A stretch of DNA of 64,000 bases from Planctomycetales bacterium (GTDB taxonomy: Bacteria > Planctomycetota > Planctomycetia > Isosphaerales > Isosphaeraceae), in the NCBI GenBank assembly GCA_027452145.1, contig DAIDHB010000064.1:1-64000 (forward strand), written 5' to 3'. A program made the translations under genes and the position numbers. Below the pieces are notes generated by a model. That model was not told the origin of the DNA and did not search any database. It worked only from the letters and a program-made list of their open reading frames with translations. Positions 17,454 to 28,017 of the stretch are shown here, in pieces. Numbering within the stretch: position 1 is the stretch's first letter; every line of letters begins with the position of its first letter.

Positions 17454-19121
17454 ATGGCGTCGCTCGGGCGTGGGATCGTTTTGCGGCAGGTTGACCGGCT
17501 GTTCCGGGACGGGACCCTCACCGGCCTGGGGGATGGTCAGCTTCTGGAGCGATATCTCACTGACCGGGATGAGGAGGCATTCGAGGCGCTGGTGGACCAG
17601 CACGGACCGATGGTGCTGGGCCTCTGCCGCCGGATCCTCCGCGACCCGCGCGACATCGAGGACGCTTTCCAGGCGACCTTCCTGGTCCTGGTGCAGAAGG
17701 CACCGGGGATTCGCGACGGAAACCTTCTGTCGAAATGGCTTTATGGCGTGGCGTACCGTGTCGCGCGACGGGCCCGGAGCCGGACGCTCCGCCGTCGCGA
17801 CCGCGAGACGGCCGTCGGCGAGCCGGAGGCAGCAAGTTCCGAGCCGGATCTCCCGGAGCGAAACGAGTGCGAGGCGATGCTCGATCGGGAGTTGAGCCGG
17901 CTGCCGGAGAAGTACCGGGCGCCGCTGGTGCTCTGCTATCTGCGGGGCCGGACCCATGACCAGGCCGCGGAGGAACTTCGCTGCCCGGTGGGGACCGTCC
18001 GCAGCAGGCTGGCCCGCGGCCGAGATCTTCTCCGCGACCGCCTGACGCGCCGGGGCATCGCTCCGGGTGCCATGGCGTCCATGCTGGGGAACGACGCGAC
18101 GTTCCCGGCCCGACTCCTCGTCGCCGTCGTGCCGCCGCCGCTGGCCATCGCGACCGTGCGCGCGGCCATCGGTTTCGGCTCGTCCTCATTGCTGAAGACC
18201 GGCGCATCGTCGCTGGCCCTTGCCCAGGGAGTGCTTACGACCATGAAATTCCAGCAGATCCAGTGGATGGTCCTGGCGGGGCTCGCGACCTGCCTGTCGG
18301 CGGGCAGCGTCGTCGCCGTGTCGCTCTCCACCTTGCCGCCCCAACAGGCCCCGCCGGCGGCGAACGTCGAGCCTCGACCTGTTGCCGTCGGCGCGGACGA
18401 CGCGCGGATCAAGGCCCTCGAGGCCAAGATCGATCAGCTCGAGCGGCGGCTCGGCGAAAAGAGTCCCACCCCGCCGCCCAGCGAGGCCCCCCCGGTCTCG
18501 GGCGTGCGCCCGCAGCCCGTTCGAGCGAGTGGCGAAGGGGTGGTCCCGCCTTCCGGGCCGGTGATGGGCCAAAGCAAGGGCTCGATCCCGGTTGGCGAGC
18601 TCGAGACCGAGTTGAGGCTGGCGTTGGAGGAGTTCCGGCGTGCGGCTCGTCTTTTTGGTAACGCGGCCCTCGATAGCGCGACTATGGAACACGCTCGCGG
18701 GAAGGCCCTGATCGTCGCGGCCCGCGTCGAGGCCCTGGATGAGGAATACCGCGATGAGAAGGATCGTCTCCTCCTCGAGCGGCAACGGAAGGCCGCGCAG
18801 TGCGAGAAGGCGACGGCCCTGGAAGCGATCTCCTCGGTCCAGCTCGCAAACACCAAGCGGCTGTCCGAGCGGAGGCCCCTTCCGGTCGTCAGCACGGATG
18901 AGCTCGCCATCTCCGAGTCGAAGCTGAAGGCCGCCTCGGCCGACCGCAAGACCGCCCAGGTCGACCTGGATGAGGTCGAGCTCCGGATCCGGCAACTGGA
19001 TCGCCGCGGCAAACGAGTCAGGGCGATCGTCGCGTTCGCCGAGCAAGTCAAGAAGGAAGCGACGGCGCCCTTGCCGGGAGGCCCGTCGTCCCCCGAAGTC
19101 CCGTCGCCTCCCCGCCGTTGA
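17454..19121 (+). CDS. ECF sigma factor with long membrane-spanning C-terminal extension
   Basis: The protein has 555 residues, about three times the usual ECF length. Region 2 is around residues 40-90 (EAFEALVDQHG, DIEDAFQATFLVLVQKA) and region 4 around 145-200 (LPEKYRAPLVLCYLRGRTHD, GTVRSRLARGRDLLRDRL). After it come a hydrophobic stretch at 210-260, a clear membrane span (MVLAGLATCLSAGSVVAVSL), a Pro-rich linker and a long charged helical domain with coiled-coil character. No anti-sigma gene adjoins it, so the tail may itself tether or inhibit the sigma domain, as proposed for planctomycete sigma factors with fused tails. The start is supported by TGGAGGTGGCAGG just upstream. Confidence 0.9.
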   Translation: MASLGRGIVLRQVDRLFRDGTLTGLGDGQLLERYLTDRDEEAFEALVDQHGPMVLGLCRRILRDPRDIEDAFQATFLVLVQKAPGIRDGNLLSKWLYGVAYRVARRARSRTLRRRDRETAVGEPEAASSEPDLPERNECEAMLDRELSRLPEKYRAPLVLCYLRGRTHDQAAEELRCPVGTVRSRLARGRDLLRDRLTRRGIAPGAMASMLGNDATFPARLLVAVVPPPLAIATVRAAIGFGSSSLLKTGASSLALAQGVLTTMKFQQIQWMVLAGLATCLSAGSVVAVSLSTLPPQQAPPAANVEPRPVAVGADDARIKALEAKIDQLERRLGEKSPTPPPSEAPPVSGVRPQPVRASGEGVVPPSGPVMGQSKGSIPVGELETELRLALEEFRRAARLFGNAALDSATMEHARGKALIVAARVEALDEEYRDEKDRLLLERQRKAAQCEKATALEAISSVQLANTKRLSERRPLPVVSTDELAISESKLKAASADRKTAQVDLDEVELRIRQLDRRGKRVRAIVAFAEQVKKEATAPLPGGPSSPEVPSPPRR

Positions 19122-19232
19122 TGCCCGGGCCGCCATACGAGCCCGATGCGCATGCGTACGAAGGCCGGCCGCAATTCTTCGATCTTCGGCCGGACGCATC
19201 GGGCTTCGATGGCCAGGCCAGCGTCCCGCGAT

Positions 19233-20444
19233 TCAGGACGCCGCCTCGGCATACACCGTCGCCGCGGCGCGGGTCGCCTCGCCCGCCGGCAGCGAGACGC
19301 CCAGGTCGCGGAGACATGTCTCGAGCGCGGCGAGGAGCAGCGTGACGCTGCTCTGTCGGCAGCCATACCCCATCAGACCGATCCGCCACGCCTGGCCCTT
19401 GAACGGCCCGAGCCCGCCGCCCACCTCGATCCCCCAGTCCTTAAGCAGGCGGCGTCGGACCGTCAGGTCGTCGACGCCGTCGGGGATCTTGACGCAGGTC
19501 AACTGCGGCAGGCGGTGCTTCGGGTCGGTGACGAGGCCCAGGCCCATGGCCGCCAGCCCCGCGTGCAGCGCCCGGCCGTTGAGCGCATGCCGCGCGAATC
19601 GGGCCTCCAGGCCCTCCTCGACCACAACCGCGAGGGCCTCCCGCAGCGCGTAATTCATGCTGATGGGTGCGGTGTGGTGATAGACCCGATCGCTCCCCCA
19701 GTACTTCTGGATCATCGTCATGTCCAGGTACCAGCTCTGGACCTTCTTCTTGCGACGGTTGAGCGCCTCGACCGCCCGCGCCCCGAACGAGACGGGCGCC
19801 AGGCCGGGGGGACAGCTCAGGCATTTCTGCGTGCCCGAGTACACGGCGTCGATCTCCCAGGCGTCGATCTCGACCGGGATGCCGCCGAGCGCCGTGACGG
19901 TGTCCAGCGCGATCATCGCCCCGGCCTCGTGGGCGATCCGGGCGATCTCCTCGACGGGCTGCCAGGCGCCCGTGGAGGTCTCGGCGTGGACGATCCCGAC
20001 CACCTTGGGCCCGACGCGGTGGATCGCCGCCTTCACCTCGTCGGGGTCGAAGACCTGGCCATAGGGCCGCTCGATCACGGTGACCTCGGCGCCGGCGCGT
20101 TCGGCGACGTCCTGCATCCTGGAGCCGAAGACGCCGTTGACGCAGACCAGCATCCGATCGCCGGGCTCGATCAGGTTGACGACGACCGTCTCCATGCCGG
20201 CCGAGCCGGTGCCCGAGACGGCCAGCGTCATCCGGTTGGTGGTCTGGAAGACGTAGCGCAGCAGGTCCTGGGTCTCGTCCATCAGGGCGACGAATTCGGG
20301 ATCCAGGTGGCCGAGCAGCGGCATTCCCATCGCGGCCAGCACGCGCGGATGCACGTCGCTCGGGCCCGGCCCCATCAGGAACCGCGGCGAGGGATTGAGC
20401 GGACTCGGGACCGGTGGCTTGGGCACGGAGGACACGGGGATCAT
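19233..20444 (-). CDS. Alanine-glyoxylate-type aminotransferase (class V, PLP)
   Basis: This 403-residue PLP enzyme is of the alanine-glyoxylate / serine-glyoxylate aminotransferase group. Marks are [19 protein letters not shown] at the N-terminus, [27 protein letters not shown] (PLP-ring Asp) and [14 protein letters not shown], where the Lys forms the Schiff base. It would transaminate glyoxylate using alanine or serine. The first ATG (20444) touches an AGGAG with no spacing; a GTG nine bases on (20435) has ideal spacing from that AGGAG and may be the true start. A hydrolase gene lies upstream on the same strand. Confidence 0.92.
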   Translation of the reverse strand: MIPVSSVPKPPVPSPLNPSPRFLMGPGPSDVHPRVLAAMGMPLLGHLDPEFVALMDETQDLLRYVFQTTNRMTLAVSGTGSAGMETVVVNLIEPGDRMLVCVNGVFGSRMQDVAERAGAEVTVIERPYGQVFDPDEVKAAIHRVGPKVVGIVHAETSTGAWQPVEEIARIAHEAGAMIALDTVTALGGIPVEIDAWEIDAVYSGTQKCLSCPPGLAPVSFGARAVEALNRRKKKVQSWYLDMTMIQKYWGSDRVYHHTAPISMNYALREALAVVVEEGLEARFARHALNGRALHAGLAAMGLGLVTDPKHRLPQLTCVKIPDGVDDLTVRRRLLKDWGIEVGGGLGPFKGQAWRIGLMGYGCRQSSVTLLLAALETCLRDLGVSLPAGEATRAAATVYAEAAS

Positions 20445-20515
20445 CTCCTGGGACGTTGTGGCGATGAGCGGCGGGAGCAAGTGGGAGCGACCGGCGGCGG
20501 GCGGAATGTCCTCGG

Positions 20516-21106
20516 TCAGGACGGGGTGCGTTCCGGGTCGCCGCGCGGGCCGCTCATGGATTTCACGATCTCGCTGATGGCCTTGAACTCGGGGCGGTCG
20601 GCGCGTTCGGTCCACTCGAACAGGGCGGATTCGGCGGTGGAGACGACGGCGCCGGCCTGTTCCAGCCGGCGGAGGGCGAACTCCCAGTCGATCCTGCGGC
20701 GCGAGGCCACGGCATCGGCCGGGACCTGTACGCGGAATCCCAGGTCGAGCAATTCCAGCGCCGTCTGGGCGATGCAGACGTGGGCCTCGATCCCGACCAC
20801 GGTAACGTGGCGGATGTTCCGCCCGTAGAGCTGCTCGACGAGCTGGGGGACCGTGCAGCAGTGGAAGCTCGTCTTGGCCGGGCGCTCGGGGATCAGCTCG
20901 GCGATGGCCGCGGTGGTCGGACCGAGGCCGCGCGGGTATTGCTCGGTCGCCCAGACGGGCATCCTCAGTGCGCGGGCGCCCTGGATCAGGGCCGCCGTGC
21001 TGGCGACGACCGCGTCGCGTTCGGGGATCAGGCCGAGGAGCTTGTCCTGGAGGTCGACCACCAGGAGCCCGCCGTGGTGGGACGTCAATCGCTGGGTCGG
21101 GCGCAT
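20516..21106 (-). CDS. Isochorismatase-family cysteine hydrolase
   Basis: A 196-residue cytoplasmic hydrolase of the isochorismatase/nicotinamidase fold. The catalytic triad is visible: Asp in [11 protein letters not shown], Lys in RPAKTSFHC and the nucleophile Cys in [15 protein letters not shown]. It most resembles the YcaC-like branch, whose natural substrates are largely unknown. It precedes the aminotransferase on the same strand with a 71-base gap and may share its transcript. A role in the same pathway is not shown by the sequence. Confidence 0.88.
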   Translation of the reverse strand: MRPTQRLTSHHGGLLVVDLQDKLLGLIPERDAVVASTAALIQGARALRMPVWATEQYPRGLGPTTAAIAELIPERPAKTSFHCCTVPQLVEQLYGRNIRHVTVVGIEAHVCIAQTALELLDLGFRVQVPADAVASRRRIDWEFALRRLEQAGAVVSTAESALFEWTERADRPEFKAISEIVKSMSGPRGDPERTPS

Positions 21107-21328
21107 GGCGAGGGGATCCCTTCAGTGCTCGCTTTCGCGGTCGGTTCGCGGCCGCCGGCCATATCAGCCGCGATGCTACGGGCCGCGTCCGGGAGATGTC
21201 AAGCGACGGATCGCGCCGCGGCGTCGAACGATCATCGGTGGATTGCGTCAGTGTCGCAGGCTCGCGCCACTCATCGCCCCAGGGGTGCGCCGGCGGTGTG
21301 ATCGGTACGGCAAGTTGGGAAGCCACCC

Positions 21329-21357
21329 TTGCCGCGTTTGCCTTCAGGGAGTACGAT
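21329..21357 (+). promoter_or_regulatory. Candidate promoter for the PAS-GAF-receiver gene
   Basis: TTGCCG (21329-21334), a 17-base spacer and TACGAT (21352-21357) precede the gene. Matches to the sigma70 consensus are four of six for each box. The element follows the same TTG...TA-AT plan as the other candidates in this window. Confidence 0.3.
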
Positions 21358-21455
21358 AGAGAATTGAACCATGCTTGAATCGGCAAGGAAGTCGATGTCG
21401 GGTCGGTCGGGGTCGTGACGAAGGCGTTGATCCTGCTGATGTGGGGGTGGCCTGC

Positions 21456-23294
21456 GTGGCTGGAAAGCCTCGACTCCTGGTCATTGACCGGGAAAGCACC
21501 CAGGGGAAGACCTCGCTCGACCGCCTGGCCGAATCGTTTGAGGTGGTGGTCGCGCGATCCATTTCCAGGGCGCTGTCGCTGTTGCGCGACCAGAAATTCT
21601 CGGCCGTGTACGTCGACGCGTGCCAGCTTTCTGCGGTGCGCTGGGTCGGGATGATGATCCAGGCGGAGGAGATCCTCGACGCGATCTCCGACGGCGTCGC
21701 GGTGGTGGATCCGGACCTCCGGATTATCTGGGCCAATCCCGAGTTCTGCTCGCTGATGGATTCGCAGGTGCAACCGGTGGGTGCGCCCTTCTACCAGGCG
21801 CTGGGGCAGGCGGAGATCCTCGGGCCCGATCTCTGCCCGTTCACCACGGCCGTGGCGTCGCGCGAGCCGGCCAGCACCGCCATGAAGATCGGCGGGAACC
21901 GCTACCTGCGCGTCACCGTCACCCCGGTCTTCGACGCCGCGAACGCGCTCACGCACCTGATCGCACTGACTCGCGAGACGACCGACGAGACCCAGCAGCA
22001 GCTCAAGGTCAACGCGATCCACAAGGCGGGCGACGAGCTGGCCGACCTCACGCCCGAAGAGCTCGCGCAGATGGGCGTCGAGGAGCGGACCGACCTGCTC
22101 AAGTACAACATCGCGCGGCACATGAAGGACCTGCTGGGCCTCGACTTCATCGAGATCCGCCTTCTCGACCGCGTGACCCGGCGGTTGATCCCGCTGTTGA
22201 CCGAGGGCATGACCCCGCTGGCCGCCAACCGCGAGCTGTACGCGCGCAAGGAAGGCAACGGGGTCACCGGGTACGTCGCGGCGACCGGGATGAGCTACGT
22301 CTGTCCCGACACGACCAACGACGCCCTTTACCTCGAGGGCGCCGCCGGATCGCGCAGCTCCTTGACGGTCCCGCTGATCTTCCACGGCACGGTGATCGGC
22401 ACGCTGAACGTCGAGAGCCCGCAGCCCGGCGCCTTCGACGATCGCGACCAGCAGTTCATCGAGATCTACGGTCGCAACATCGCCGCGGCGCTGAACACGC
22501 TCGAGCTGCTCGAGGCCGAGAAGGTCAGCACGGCGAGCGCCTCGGTCGAGGCGATCAATCGCGAGCTGGCGATCCCGCTGGACGACATCATCACCGACGC
22601 GACCACGGTTCTCGACCGCTACGCCGGCCACGACGAGGACATCATCGCCCGGCTCCGGCAGCTGCTCTACCGCGCCCGGGAGATCCGCAGCCTGATCCAC
22701 AAGGCGGGCTCGACGATCGCGCCTCCGGCGAAGCAGGGGCCGCCCGCCGCGTTGCCGCGCCTGGGCGGATCCCGCATTCTCGTGGTGGACGCGGACGAGT
22801 CGATCCGGCGATCGGCCCATCACCTCCTGGGCAGCCAGGGGGCGAGCGTCGAGACCGCCCGCGATGCCCACGAGGCGATCGCCCTGATGCGCCAGGCGCC
22901 CTATTCGACGGCCCTCGTCGACATCCGCCTGCCCGATCTCGACGGCTTCGAGACCTACACGCGACTCCGCGAGGTGCAACCCAACGTGCCGATCATCCTC
23001 ATGACCGGCTTCGGATGGGACCCGGCGCATTCGATCGTCAAGGCCAGGCAGGCCGGCCTCCAGACGGTCCTGTACAAGCCGTTCCGCGCCGACCGGCTGA
23101 TGGAGGCAGTCGAGCAGGCCCTCCGCACCGCGCCGGCGGGGGCGGGCGGCCCGGGAGGCGCCGCCACGCCGCAGGACGGCCATGGTGGGCGCGGCACTGC
23201 GCTGCACGACGGCCACCCGTCCGCGGGCCGCAACCTCCCGCCCGGCCCGGCGGGAGACTCTCGCCCCTTCGAGACCTCGCATCATGAGTCCTGA
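21456..23294 (+). CDS. PAS-GAF-receiver signalling protein without kinase domain
   Basis: About 612 residues from GTG 21456. Order: a degenerate N-terminal receiver-like region ([13 protein letters not shown], no clear phospho-acceptor Asp), a PAS domain ([20 protein letters not shown]), a GAF domain ([37 protein letters not shown]), a helical region resembling a dimerisation segment but lacking a clear phospho-acceptor His, and a C-terminal receiver ([10 protein letters not shown], phospho-acceptor Asp in [14 protein letters not shown] Lys) with a disordered Gly/His-rich tail. No histidine kinase ATPase domain follows. The open frame extends to a TTG at 21375 that has no ribosome-binding site; GTG 21447 is another option. 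The last 11 bases overlap the phosphoesterase gene. Confidence 0.85.
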   Translation: MAGKPRLLVIDRESTQGKTSLDRLAESFEVVVARSISRALSLLRDQKFSAVYVDACQLSAVRWVGMMIQAEEILDAISDGVAVVDPDLRIIWANPEFCSLMDSQVQPVGAPFYQALGQAEILGPDLCPFTTAVASREPASTAMKIGGNRYLRVTVTPVFDAANALTHLIALTRETTDETQQQLKVNAIHKAGDELADLTPEELAQMGVEERTDLLKYNIARHMKDLLGLDFIEIRLLDRVTRRLIPLLTEGMTPLAANRELYARKEGNGVTGYVAATGMSYVCPDTTNDALYLEGAAGSRSSLTVPLIFHGTVIGTLNVESPQPGAFDDRDQQFIEIYGRNIAAALNTLELLEAEKVSTASASVEAINRELAIPLDDIITDATTVLDRYAGHDEDIIARLRQLLYRAREIRSLIHKAGSTIAPPAKQGPPAALPRLGGSRILVVDADESIRRSAHHLLGSQGASVETARDAHEAIALMRQAPYSTALVDIRLPDLDGFETYTRLREVQPNVPIILMTGFGWDPAHSIVKARQAGLQTVLYKPFRADRLMEAVEQALRTAPAGAGGPGGAATPQDGHGGRGTALHDGHPSAGRNLPPGPAGDSRPFETSHHES

Positions 23295-24522
23295 CGAATC
23301 CGGGACGGCCTTCCTCCTGATGGCCGCGCTGCCCGCTGCGCTCGGGCATCTCTGCCACCTGGTCCTGGCCATCAACGTCGCCAGCGGGATAGGCCGCCGC
23401 GAGGCCGTGCTCGACCGCGTCCGGCTCGCCCTGTTTGCGGCGTTCTGGGTCTCGTCGGCCCTGCTTCTCTGGGGCCACCTGCGCGTCCCCTGGTGGCACT
23501 GGCCCTGGCCGTTCCGGGCCTATGCCTGGCTCTGCACGCTCTCCGGGCTGGTGATCTGGCCGGCGTCCACGCTTGGCCTGGCCCTCCGCCCCCGACCGGC
23601 GGGGATCGTGCCCGGCGAGGCGACGCGCGACCTGGATCTCTCGCAGCCCGGCCGGCGCGACGACCTGATCGGCGACGGGCCAGGCGCCTGGCTGCTCCGC
23701 CTGCCGGGCAACGAGTCCTTGCGACTGGGGATGCGCGACTGGAATGTGGCGATCCCAGGCCTCCCCGAACCGCTCGACGGCCTGCGCATCGTGCAGCTTA
23801 CCGACATCCACCTGGCGCCTTGCTTCCGGCCGGAGTTCTTCGAGCGAGTGGTCGCCGCCTGTCGCGGCTGGGAGGCGGACCTGGTCGTCCTCACCGGCGA
23901 CGTCGTGGAGCATGACGCGGCGATCGCCTGGGTCGAGCCGCTACTCTCGCCGCTGGAGGCGCGGTTGGGGAAGCTCGCGATCCTCGGCAATCACGACGAG
24001 GACCACCATCCGGCCGAGATCCTCGCCGCGCTGGGGCGCGCGGGGTTCGAGACGCTGGACGGCCGATGGACGACCATCCAGGCGGACGGTGCGACGATCG
24101 CCGTCGGCGGCACCTCCGCCCCCTGGGGGCCCGATGTCGACCCGGCCGCGATGCCCGCCGCGGATCTACGGATCCTGCTGAGCCATTCGCCCGATCGGTT
24201 CTATCGCGCGGCGAGGTGGGGCGTGGACCTGGTGCTCGCGGGCCACAACCACGGCGGCCAGATCCGCCTGCCTCTCATCGGGGCCGTGTTCATGCCGAGC
24301 ATCTATTCGCGGCGTTTCGACCGGGGCTTCTTCCGCCGCGGTCGTACGCTGATGTACGCCAGCGACGGGCTCGCCGGGATGCATCCCGTCCGCTACGGCT
24401 GCCCGCCGGAAGTCACGCGGTTCGTGCTGCGGCCGGCGCCAATCTCCGGCAAGTGGGTGATGTCCGAATGCCTGGCGGCCAGCTCACGAGAACGCCCAGC
24501 CCAGCAGCGTGCTGGTGGCTAG
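23284..24522 (+). CDS. Membrane-anchored metallophosphoesterase
   Basis: The protein has 412 residues. The N-terminal 110 residues form three hydrophobic spans ([20 protein letters not shown] and two more). The calcineurin-like phosphoesterase domain follows, with the metal-binding blocks [36 protein letters not shown] and [13 protein letters not shown]. This resembles the YaeI/YkuE group of membrane-associated phosphodiesterases, some of which act on lipid or UDP-linked substrates. It overlaps the PAS-GAF-receiver gene by 11 bases, so the two are probably co-transcribed. Substrate not determinable from sequence. Confidence 0.9.
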   Translation: MSPDESGTAFLLMAALPAALGHLCHLVLAINVASGIGRREAVLDRVRLALFAAFWVSSALLLWGHLRVPWWHWPWPFRAYAWLCTLSGLVIWPASTLGLALRPRPAGIVPGEATRDLDLSQPGRRDDLIGDGPGAWLLRLPGNESLRLGMRDWNVAIPGLPEPLDGLRIVQLTDIHLAPCFRPEFFERVVAACRGWEADLVVLTGDVVEHDAAIAWVEPLLSPLEARLGKLAILGNHDEDHHPAEILAALGRAGFETLDGRWTTIQADGATIAVGGTSAPWGPDVDPAAMPAADLRILLSHSPDRFYRAARWGVDLVLAGHNHGGQIRLPLIGAVFMPSIYSRRFDRGFFRRGRTLMYASDGLAGMHPVRYGCPPEVTRFVLRPAPISGKWVMSECLAASSRERPAQQRAGG

Positions 24523-24590
24523 GCGATAGCCTTCTGATACGATGATCTCGGGCGCGGCCCGCTCCCTCGTCGGCCTGGAGGAAATCGGTC

Positions 24591-25397
24591 ATGCCTTCAC
24601 CATTTCCCGGGATGGAGCCCTATCTCGAGCATCCGGGGCTGTGGCCCGACGTCCACCACATGCTGATCTCGTCCTACCGGGAGATGCTGGCCGCTCAACT
24701 GCGCCCGAACTACCTGGTCGCGATCGAGGAGCGGACCTACATCCTGGAGGATTCCGACGTGGTGGCGATGCTCGACGTACGCATCCCGGACGTCGAGGTG
24801 TCGGCCCGCCTCGGCTGGGAGTCGGCACCCTTCGCTCCTCGAAATGAGGAGGCCGAGCTCGCGGTCCCCGAGCCCGTTGTCGCCACAACCTGGATCGAGG
24901 AGGAGGTCCGCGAGGCCTATCTGACGATTCAGGACCGTGAATCCAATCGCGTCATCACCGTCATCGAACTGCTGAGCCCGGCGAGCAAGCGGCCCAGCTC
25001 GTCCGGCCGGAGGAGCTACGAGACGAGGAGGCGAGAAATCTATTACTCGCCGACTCATCTCGTGGAGATCGACCTGCTGCGCGGCGATCGGATGGTGCCG
25101 CGCGTCCCTCGGAAGATCGGTGCGCATGAGTATTTGGTGCATGTGTCCAGGGAGAGCATGCGGCCCCGTGGGGAACTCTGGGGAATCCGATTGCCTCAGA
25201 GGCTTCCCGTCATCCCGATCCCGCTGAAGGACGGCGACCCAGACGGCCGGCTCGACCTGCAGGCCGCGCTCGATTCCGCCTACGATCGTGCCCAGTACGA
25301 CCTGCGGATCGACTATCGCAAGCCGCCCAGGCCGCCGCTCGATGAGAAGCTGGACACATGGGCCGATCAGCTCCTGCGATCGAGTCGCCTGCGATGA
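24591..25397 (+). CDS. DUF4058 family protein
   Basis: A 268-residue protein opening MPSPFPGMEPYLEHPGLWPD, the hallmark of DUF4058, a family common in planctomycetes and cyanobacteria with no established function. Other blocks are VIELLSPASKRPSSSGR and LVEIDLLRG, whose spaced acidic and Lys residues resemble a restriction-endonuclease-like core, though I do not claim nuclease activity. GGAGG nine bases before the ATG supports the start. Length is typical. Confidence 0.9.
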   Translation: MPSPFPGMEPYLEHPGLWPDVHHMLISSYREMLAAQLRPNYLVAIEERTYILEDSDVVAMLDVRIPDVEVSARLGWESAPFAPRNEEAELAVPEPVVATTWIEEEVREAYLTIQDRESNRVITVIELLSPASKRPSSSGRRSYETRRREIYYSPTHLVEIDLLRGDRMVPRVPRKIGAHEYLVHVSRESMRPRGELWGIRLPQRLPVIPIPLKDGDPDGRLDLQAALDSAYDRAQYDLRIDYRKPPRPPLDEKLDTWADQLLRSSRLR

Positions 25398-25601
25398 GCG
25401 AGGCTCGCCGGCTTCCTCCCGTCCCCACGGATTGCCCGTGGTGACACCCGGTCAACCGAGCTTTCGGGATATCAGCTCGTCGAGCTGTCACCGCATGGTC
25501 CTGATTCATGAACCCGCTGATGCCTGCCGGTCGGTCCGGGAGGGCGAGCCTTCCCCGCGGCTCGGCGCCCAGCAACCGGACCGTATCAGCGGGTCTGTGT
25601 A

Positions 25602-27698
25602 CTAGATATAAACCCGCCGATTATAGACGTACCACTCGACGAGCAGGACGCTGAGGGCCGCCAGCGCGAAGTACCACCAGATGTCCCGCTGGACCTCGGG
25701 CGTCTTCCGGGAGCCGGTGACGGGGTTATATCCGATCTTGATCTTGTAGGATTCGGCCTGGCCCGAGGGTGCCCCTTCGGGGACGAGCCCGCGCGAGGCG
25801 AGGTCGCTCTCGCGGAAGTCGAACAGGTTCACCGTGAACGGCAGCCGGCCGTTCGGCTCCCAGCGGGCCAGGTACACGCCCGTTTTCTCGGCGTCGTTGT
25901 AGATGAATGTTCCCTGGGGCGAGCGGGCGACCCTCACGTCGGCCCTGTCGGCCGAGTCGACCGCGATCTGCTTGTCGATCGTCTCCGCGTGCAGGACGAC
26001 CGGCCGGCCGGGTTGCGAGACCTCGTCGCCGCCGCCCTCGCGGACGTTGCCCAGGGCCTGGATGCTGTTGAGGATGAACAGGGGGAAGCTGATGTAGCGG
26101 AACCACGTCGTGTTCGGCGTCTTGCCGTCGATCAATGGGAAGGCGACGACGGCGTCGGTGAACCCCTCGCGCGGGGCGACGAAGGCGAGCGGGCCTGAGT
26201 TGCTCTCGATCAGGCTCCTGGCGCCCGGCGGCAGCTCGACAATGCTGGCCCTGGCGATGAAGACCAGGGAGAGGTCGCGGATGTACTGCATCATCGGATG
26301 GCCGATATCCCAATCGAGAACCACCGGCTGCTTCACGTCCTTCGTCTTCGCATAGGCCGGTCCGGGCGGGAACACGCCGAAGTAGAGCGCATTGGCCTCG
26401 GGGGGCGACTCGGGCTTCACGCCGTCGTAGATGATCAGGTCGTAGCGCCCGCCCTTGATATCGCGGGTCACGGCGTCGGCGCGGGCCTCGTCGGGCGTCA
26501 TGATGGCGACGTCGGCGCGCTCGGCGACCAGGGGGGTCTTCAGCGTATCGGCCAGGTAGCGATTTCCGGAGGTAATGGCGAGGACCTGTGCCTTGCGCGT
26601 GGTGCCGACGACGGTGTAGGCGCGGTTGTCGATGTCGAGGGCGTCCTTCACGGTGAGACGCACCTCGTAAGGTGCCAGCGCGGGGTCGGTCATGTCGAAC
26701 TTGAACGACTGGTCAGTCTGCGGCGGGATCTTGAGCGCGATGGCGTCGATCAGCTCGCCCGCATCGCCGGGCTTGTCGGGCGCATGGCGATAGAGTTGGG
26801 CCTCGGTGGAGACCTCCTCGCCGCGGAAGTTGTGGACCCGTCCGAAGAGCTGATAGACCTCGGGTTTGTCCTCGTCGCGGCGGGACTGAAGGGCGACGAC
26901 GGCGACGTTGTTCGACGGGTTCTGGGCGCGGTTCTTCTCTTCGACCTGGGCCGGGCCGTTGCCCTCTGCGGGCGGCGAGTACGGGGGAGGCGGCGGACCG
27001 ATCACGACGACCTCGGGCTCGAGGTTGCCCAGGCTGAAGCCCTCGACGTCGGCGAAGCCGCCATCGGTGTAGATGAACAGTTTGGGCGTGACCACGGACG
27101 ACGCGACGATGCCCTCGCCGATCTGCTTGGAGGGATTTGCCAGCCCCGCGGCAACCTGGAGCCCCTCGCGCAGCGAGGTGGTCGACTGGGTCGGCTGGAT
27201 GCTGTCGATCCGGAGCCGCAGCAGGCTGCGGTCGCCCGTGTAATTCGACACGACCCGCGCCGTGTCGGAGAAGGCGATCACCATGGCCAGGTCGCCCGAG
27301 TTCATGTTGTCGACGACCTTCCTCGCGGCCTCCTTCGCCCTGGCGAGGCGACTCGGCGCGACGTCCGTCGCCGACATGCTCGCCGAGTTGTCGATCATCA
27401 GGACGAATCGCTGTCCGGTCGCGCCGCTCCCCTTCATCTGGGGGCCTGCCAGGGCGAGCATCGCCAGCCCGACGGCCAGGAGCTGGAGAAAAAGCAGCAG
27501 GTTGCGCCGGAGCCGCTGGAACAGGCTGTTGACGTGCAGGTCCTCCAGGCTCCGCTGCCAGAGCAGCGTGCTGGGCACCCGGACCGGCCGCCTCCTGAGC
27601 TTGAGGAAGTACAGCGCGATGATCCCGACCGGAATCCCCGCCAGCACCGCCCACGCCACGGCACCGAGCGGCGTGTTCAGCTCGATCGGGGAGCTCAT
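25602..27698 (-). CDS. BatA-like VWA-domain membrane protein
   Basis: The protein has 698 residues. Two N-terminal spans (AVLAGIPVGIIALYFLKL; LLLFLQLLAVGLAMLALAGP) flank the conserved cytoplasmic segment STLLWQRSLEDLHVNSLFQR. A von Willebrand A domain follows (about 80-290) with the MIDAS motif DNSAS, then extracytoplasmic beta-rich domains and a final span (FALAALSVLLVEWYVY). BatA-type proteins work with MoxR ATPases and DUF58 proteins in envelope stress or metal-insertion functions; the exact role is unknown. ATG 27698 has AAGGA at good spacing and was preferred to 27728. Last gene of the MoxR/VWA operon, directly after one of two inverted repeat arrays. Confidence 0.9.
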   Translation of the reverse strand: MSSPIELNTPLGAVAWAVLAGIPVGIIALYFLKLRRRPVRVPSTLLWQRSLEDLHVNSLFQRLRRNLLLFLQLLAVGLAMLALAGPQMKGSGATGQRFVLMIDNSASMSATDVAPSRLARAKEAARKVVDNMNSGDLAMVIAFSDTARVVSNYTGDRSLLRLRIDSIQPTQSTTSLREGLQVAAGLANPSKQIGEGIVASSVVTPKLFIYTDGGFADVEGFSLGNLEPEVVVIGPPPPPYSPPAEGNGPAQVEEKNRAQNPSNNVAVVALQSRRDEDKPEVYQLFGRVHNFRGEEVSTEAQLYRHAPDKPGDAGELIDAIALKIPPQTDQSFKFDMTDPALAPYEVRLTVKDALDIDNRAYTVVGTTRKAQVLAITSGNRYLADTLKTPLVAERADVAIMTPDEARADAVTRDIKGGRYDLIIYDGVKPESPPEANALYFGVFPPGPAYAKTKDVKQPVVLDWDIGHPMMQYIRDLSLVFIARASIVELPPGARSLIESNSGPLAFVAPREGFTDAVVAFPLIDGKTPNTTWFRYISFPLFILNSIQALGNVREGGGDEVSQPGRPVVLHAETIDKQIAVDSADRADVRVARSPQGTFIYNDAEKTGVYLARWEPNGRLPFTVNLFDFRESDLASRGLVPEGAPSGQAESYKIKIGYNPVTGSRKTPEVQRDIWWYFALAALSVLLVEWYVYNRRVYI

Positions 27699-27756
27699 CC
27701 GACTCAGTCCTTGCCAGAGATTGGTCATGGGTCGGGTCCAGCGGGGTTCGGCTTTT

Positions 27757-27801
27757 CAGTGGTCAGTGTTCAGTGAGTAGTGGTCAGTGGTCAGTGGTCG
27801 G
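27757..27801. repeat. CAGTGGTCAGTG repeat array, arm 1
   Basis: Irregular repeats of CAGTGGT and CAGTGAGTAGTGGT lie between the 45-residue gene and the BatA-like gene. The array is in inverted orientation to the second array at 28018-28085, so in the operon mRNA the two could pair around the small gene. Confidence 0.85.
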
Positions 27802-27841
27802 TTTGCGTGAATAGTTGAGCGTGCTCCATGTCGCCCTTGGC

Positions 27842-27979
27842 TCACAACTCCGGTTCTCGATTGCGCTCGCCGATTCGTTCGCCCTTGCGTTTTCGGATCA
27901 TGGTGTAAAGCACGTAAGCTACCACCACGGCGGCACCGCCGAAGAACACCCAGGGATTCGTGATCGCCCAATGATTCAT
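27842..27979 (-). CDS. 45-residue single-span membrane peptide in the MoxR/VWA operon
   Basis: A short gene starting MNHWAITNPWVFFGG with one membrane span (WVFFGGAAVVVAYVLYTMI) and a strongly charged tail (RKRKGERIGERNREPEL). GAGGAG four bases before the ATG is one of the better ribosome-binding sites in the window and decides the start; the longer in-frame extension is read out of the repeat array and is not credible. It sits between the DUF58 and BatA-like genes, flanked on both sides by inverted repeat arrays. Probably an accessory membrane subunit of the Bat-like system (inference). Confidence 0.75.
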   Translation of the reverse strand: MNHWAITNPWVFFGGAAVVVAYVLYTMIRKRKGERIGERNREPEL

Positions 27980-28017
27980 AAGTCTCCTCACGGAACTAAA
28001 CACTGGCCACAACTCGC

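Noticed and set aside
20445-23375. Upstream extension of the aminotransferase gene on the minus strand
   Set aside because: The extension covers the hydrolase and PAS-GAF genes in other frames and has no recognisable domain; the aminotransferase begins at about 20444.
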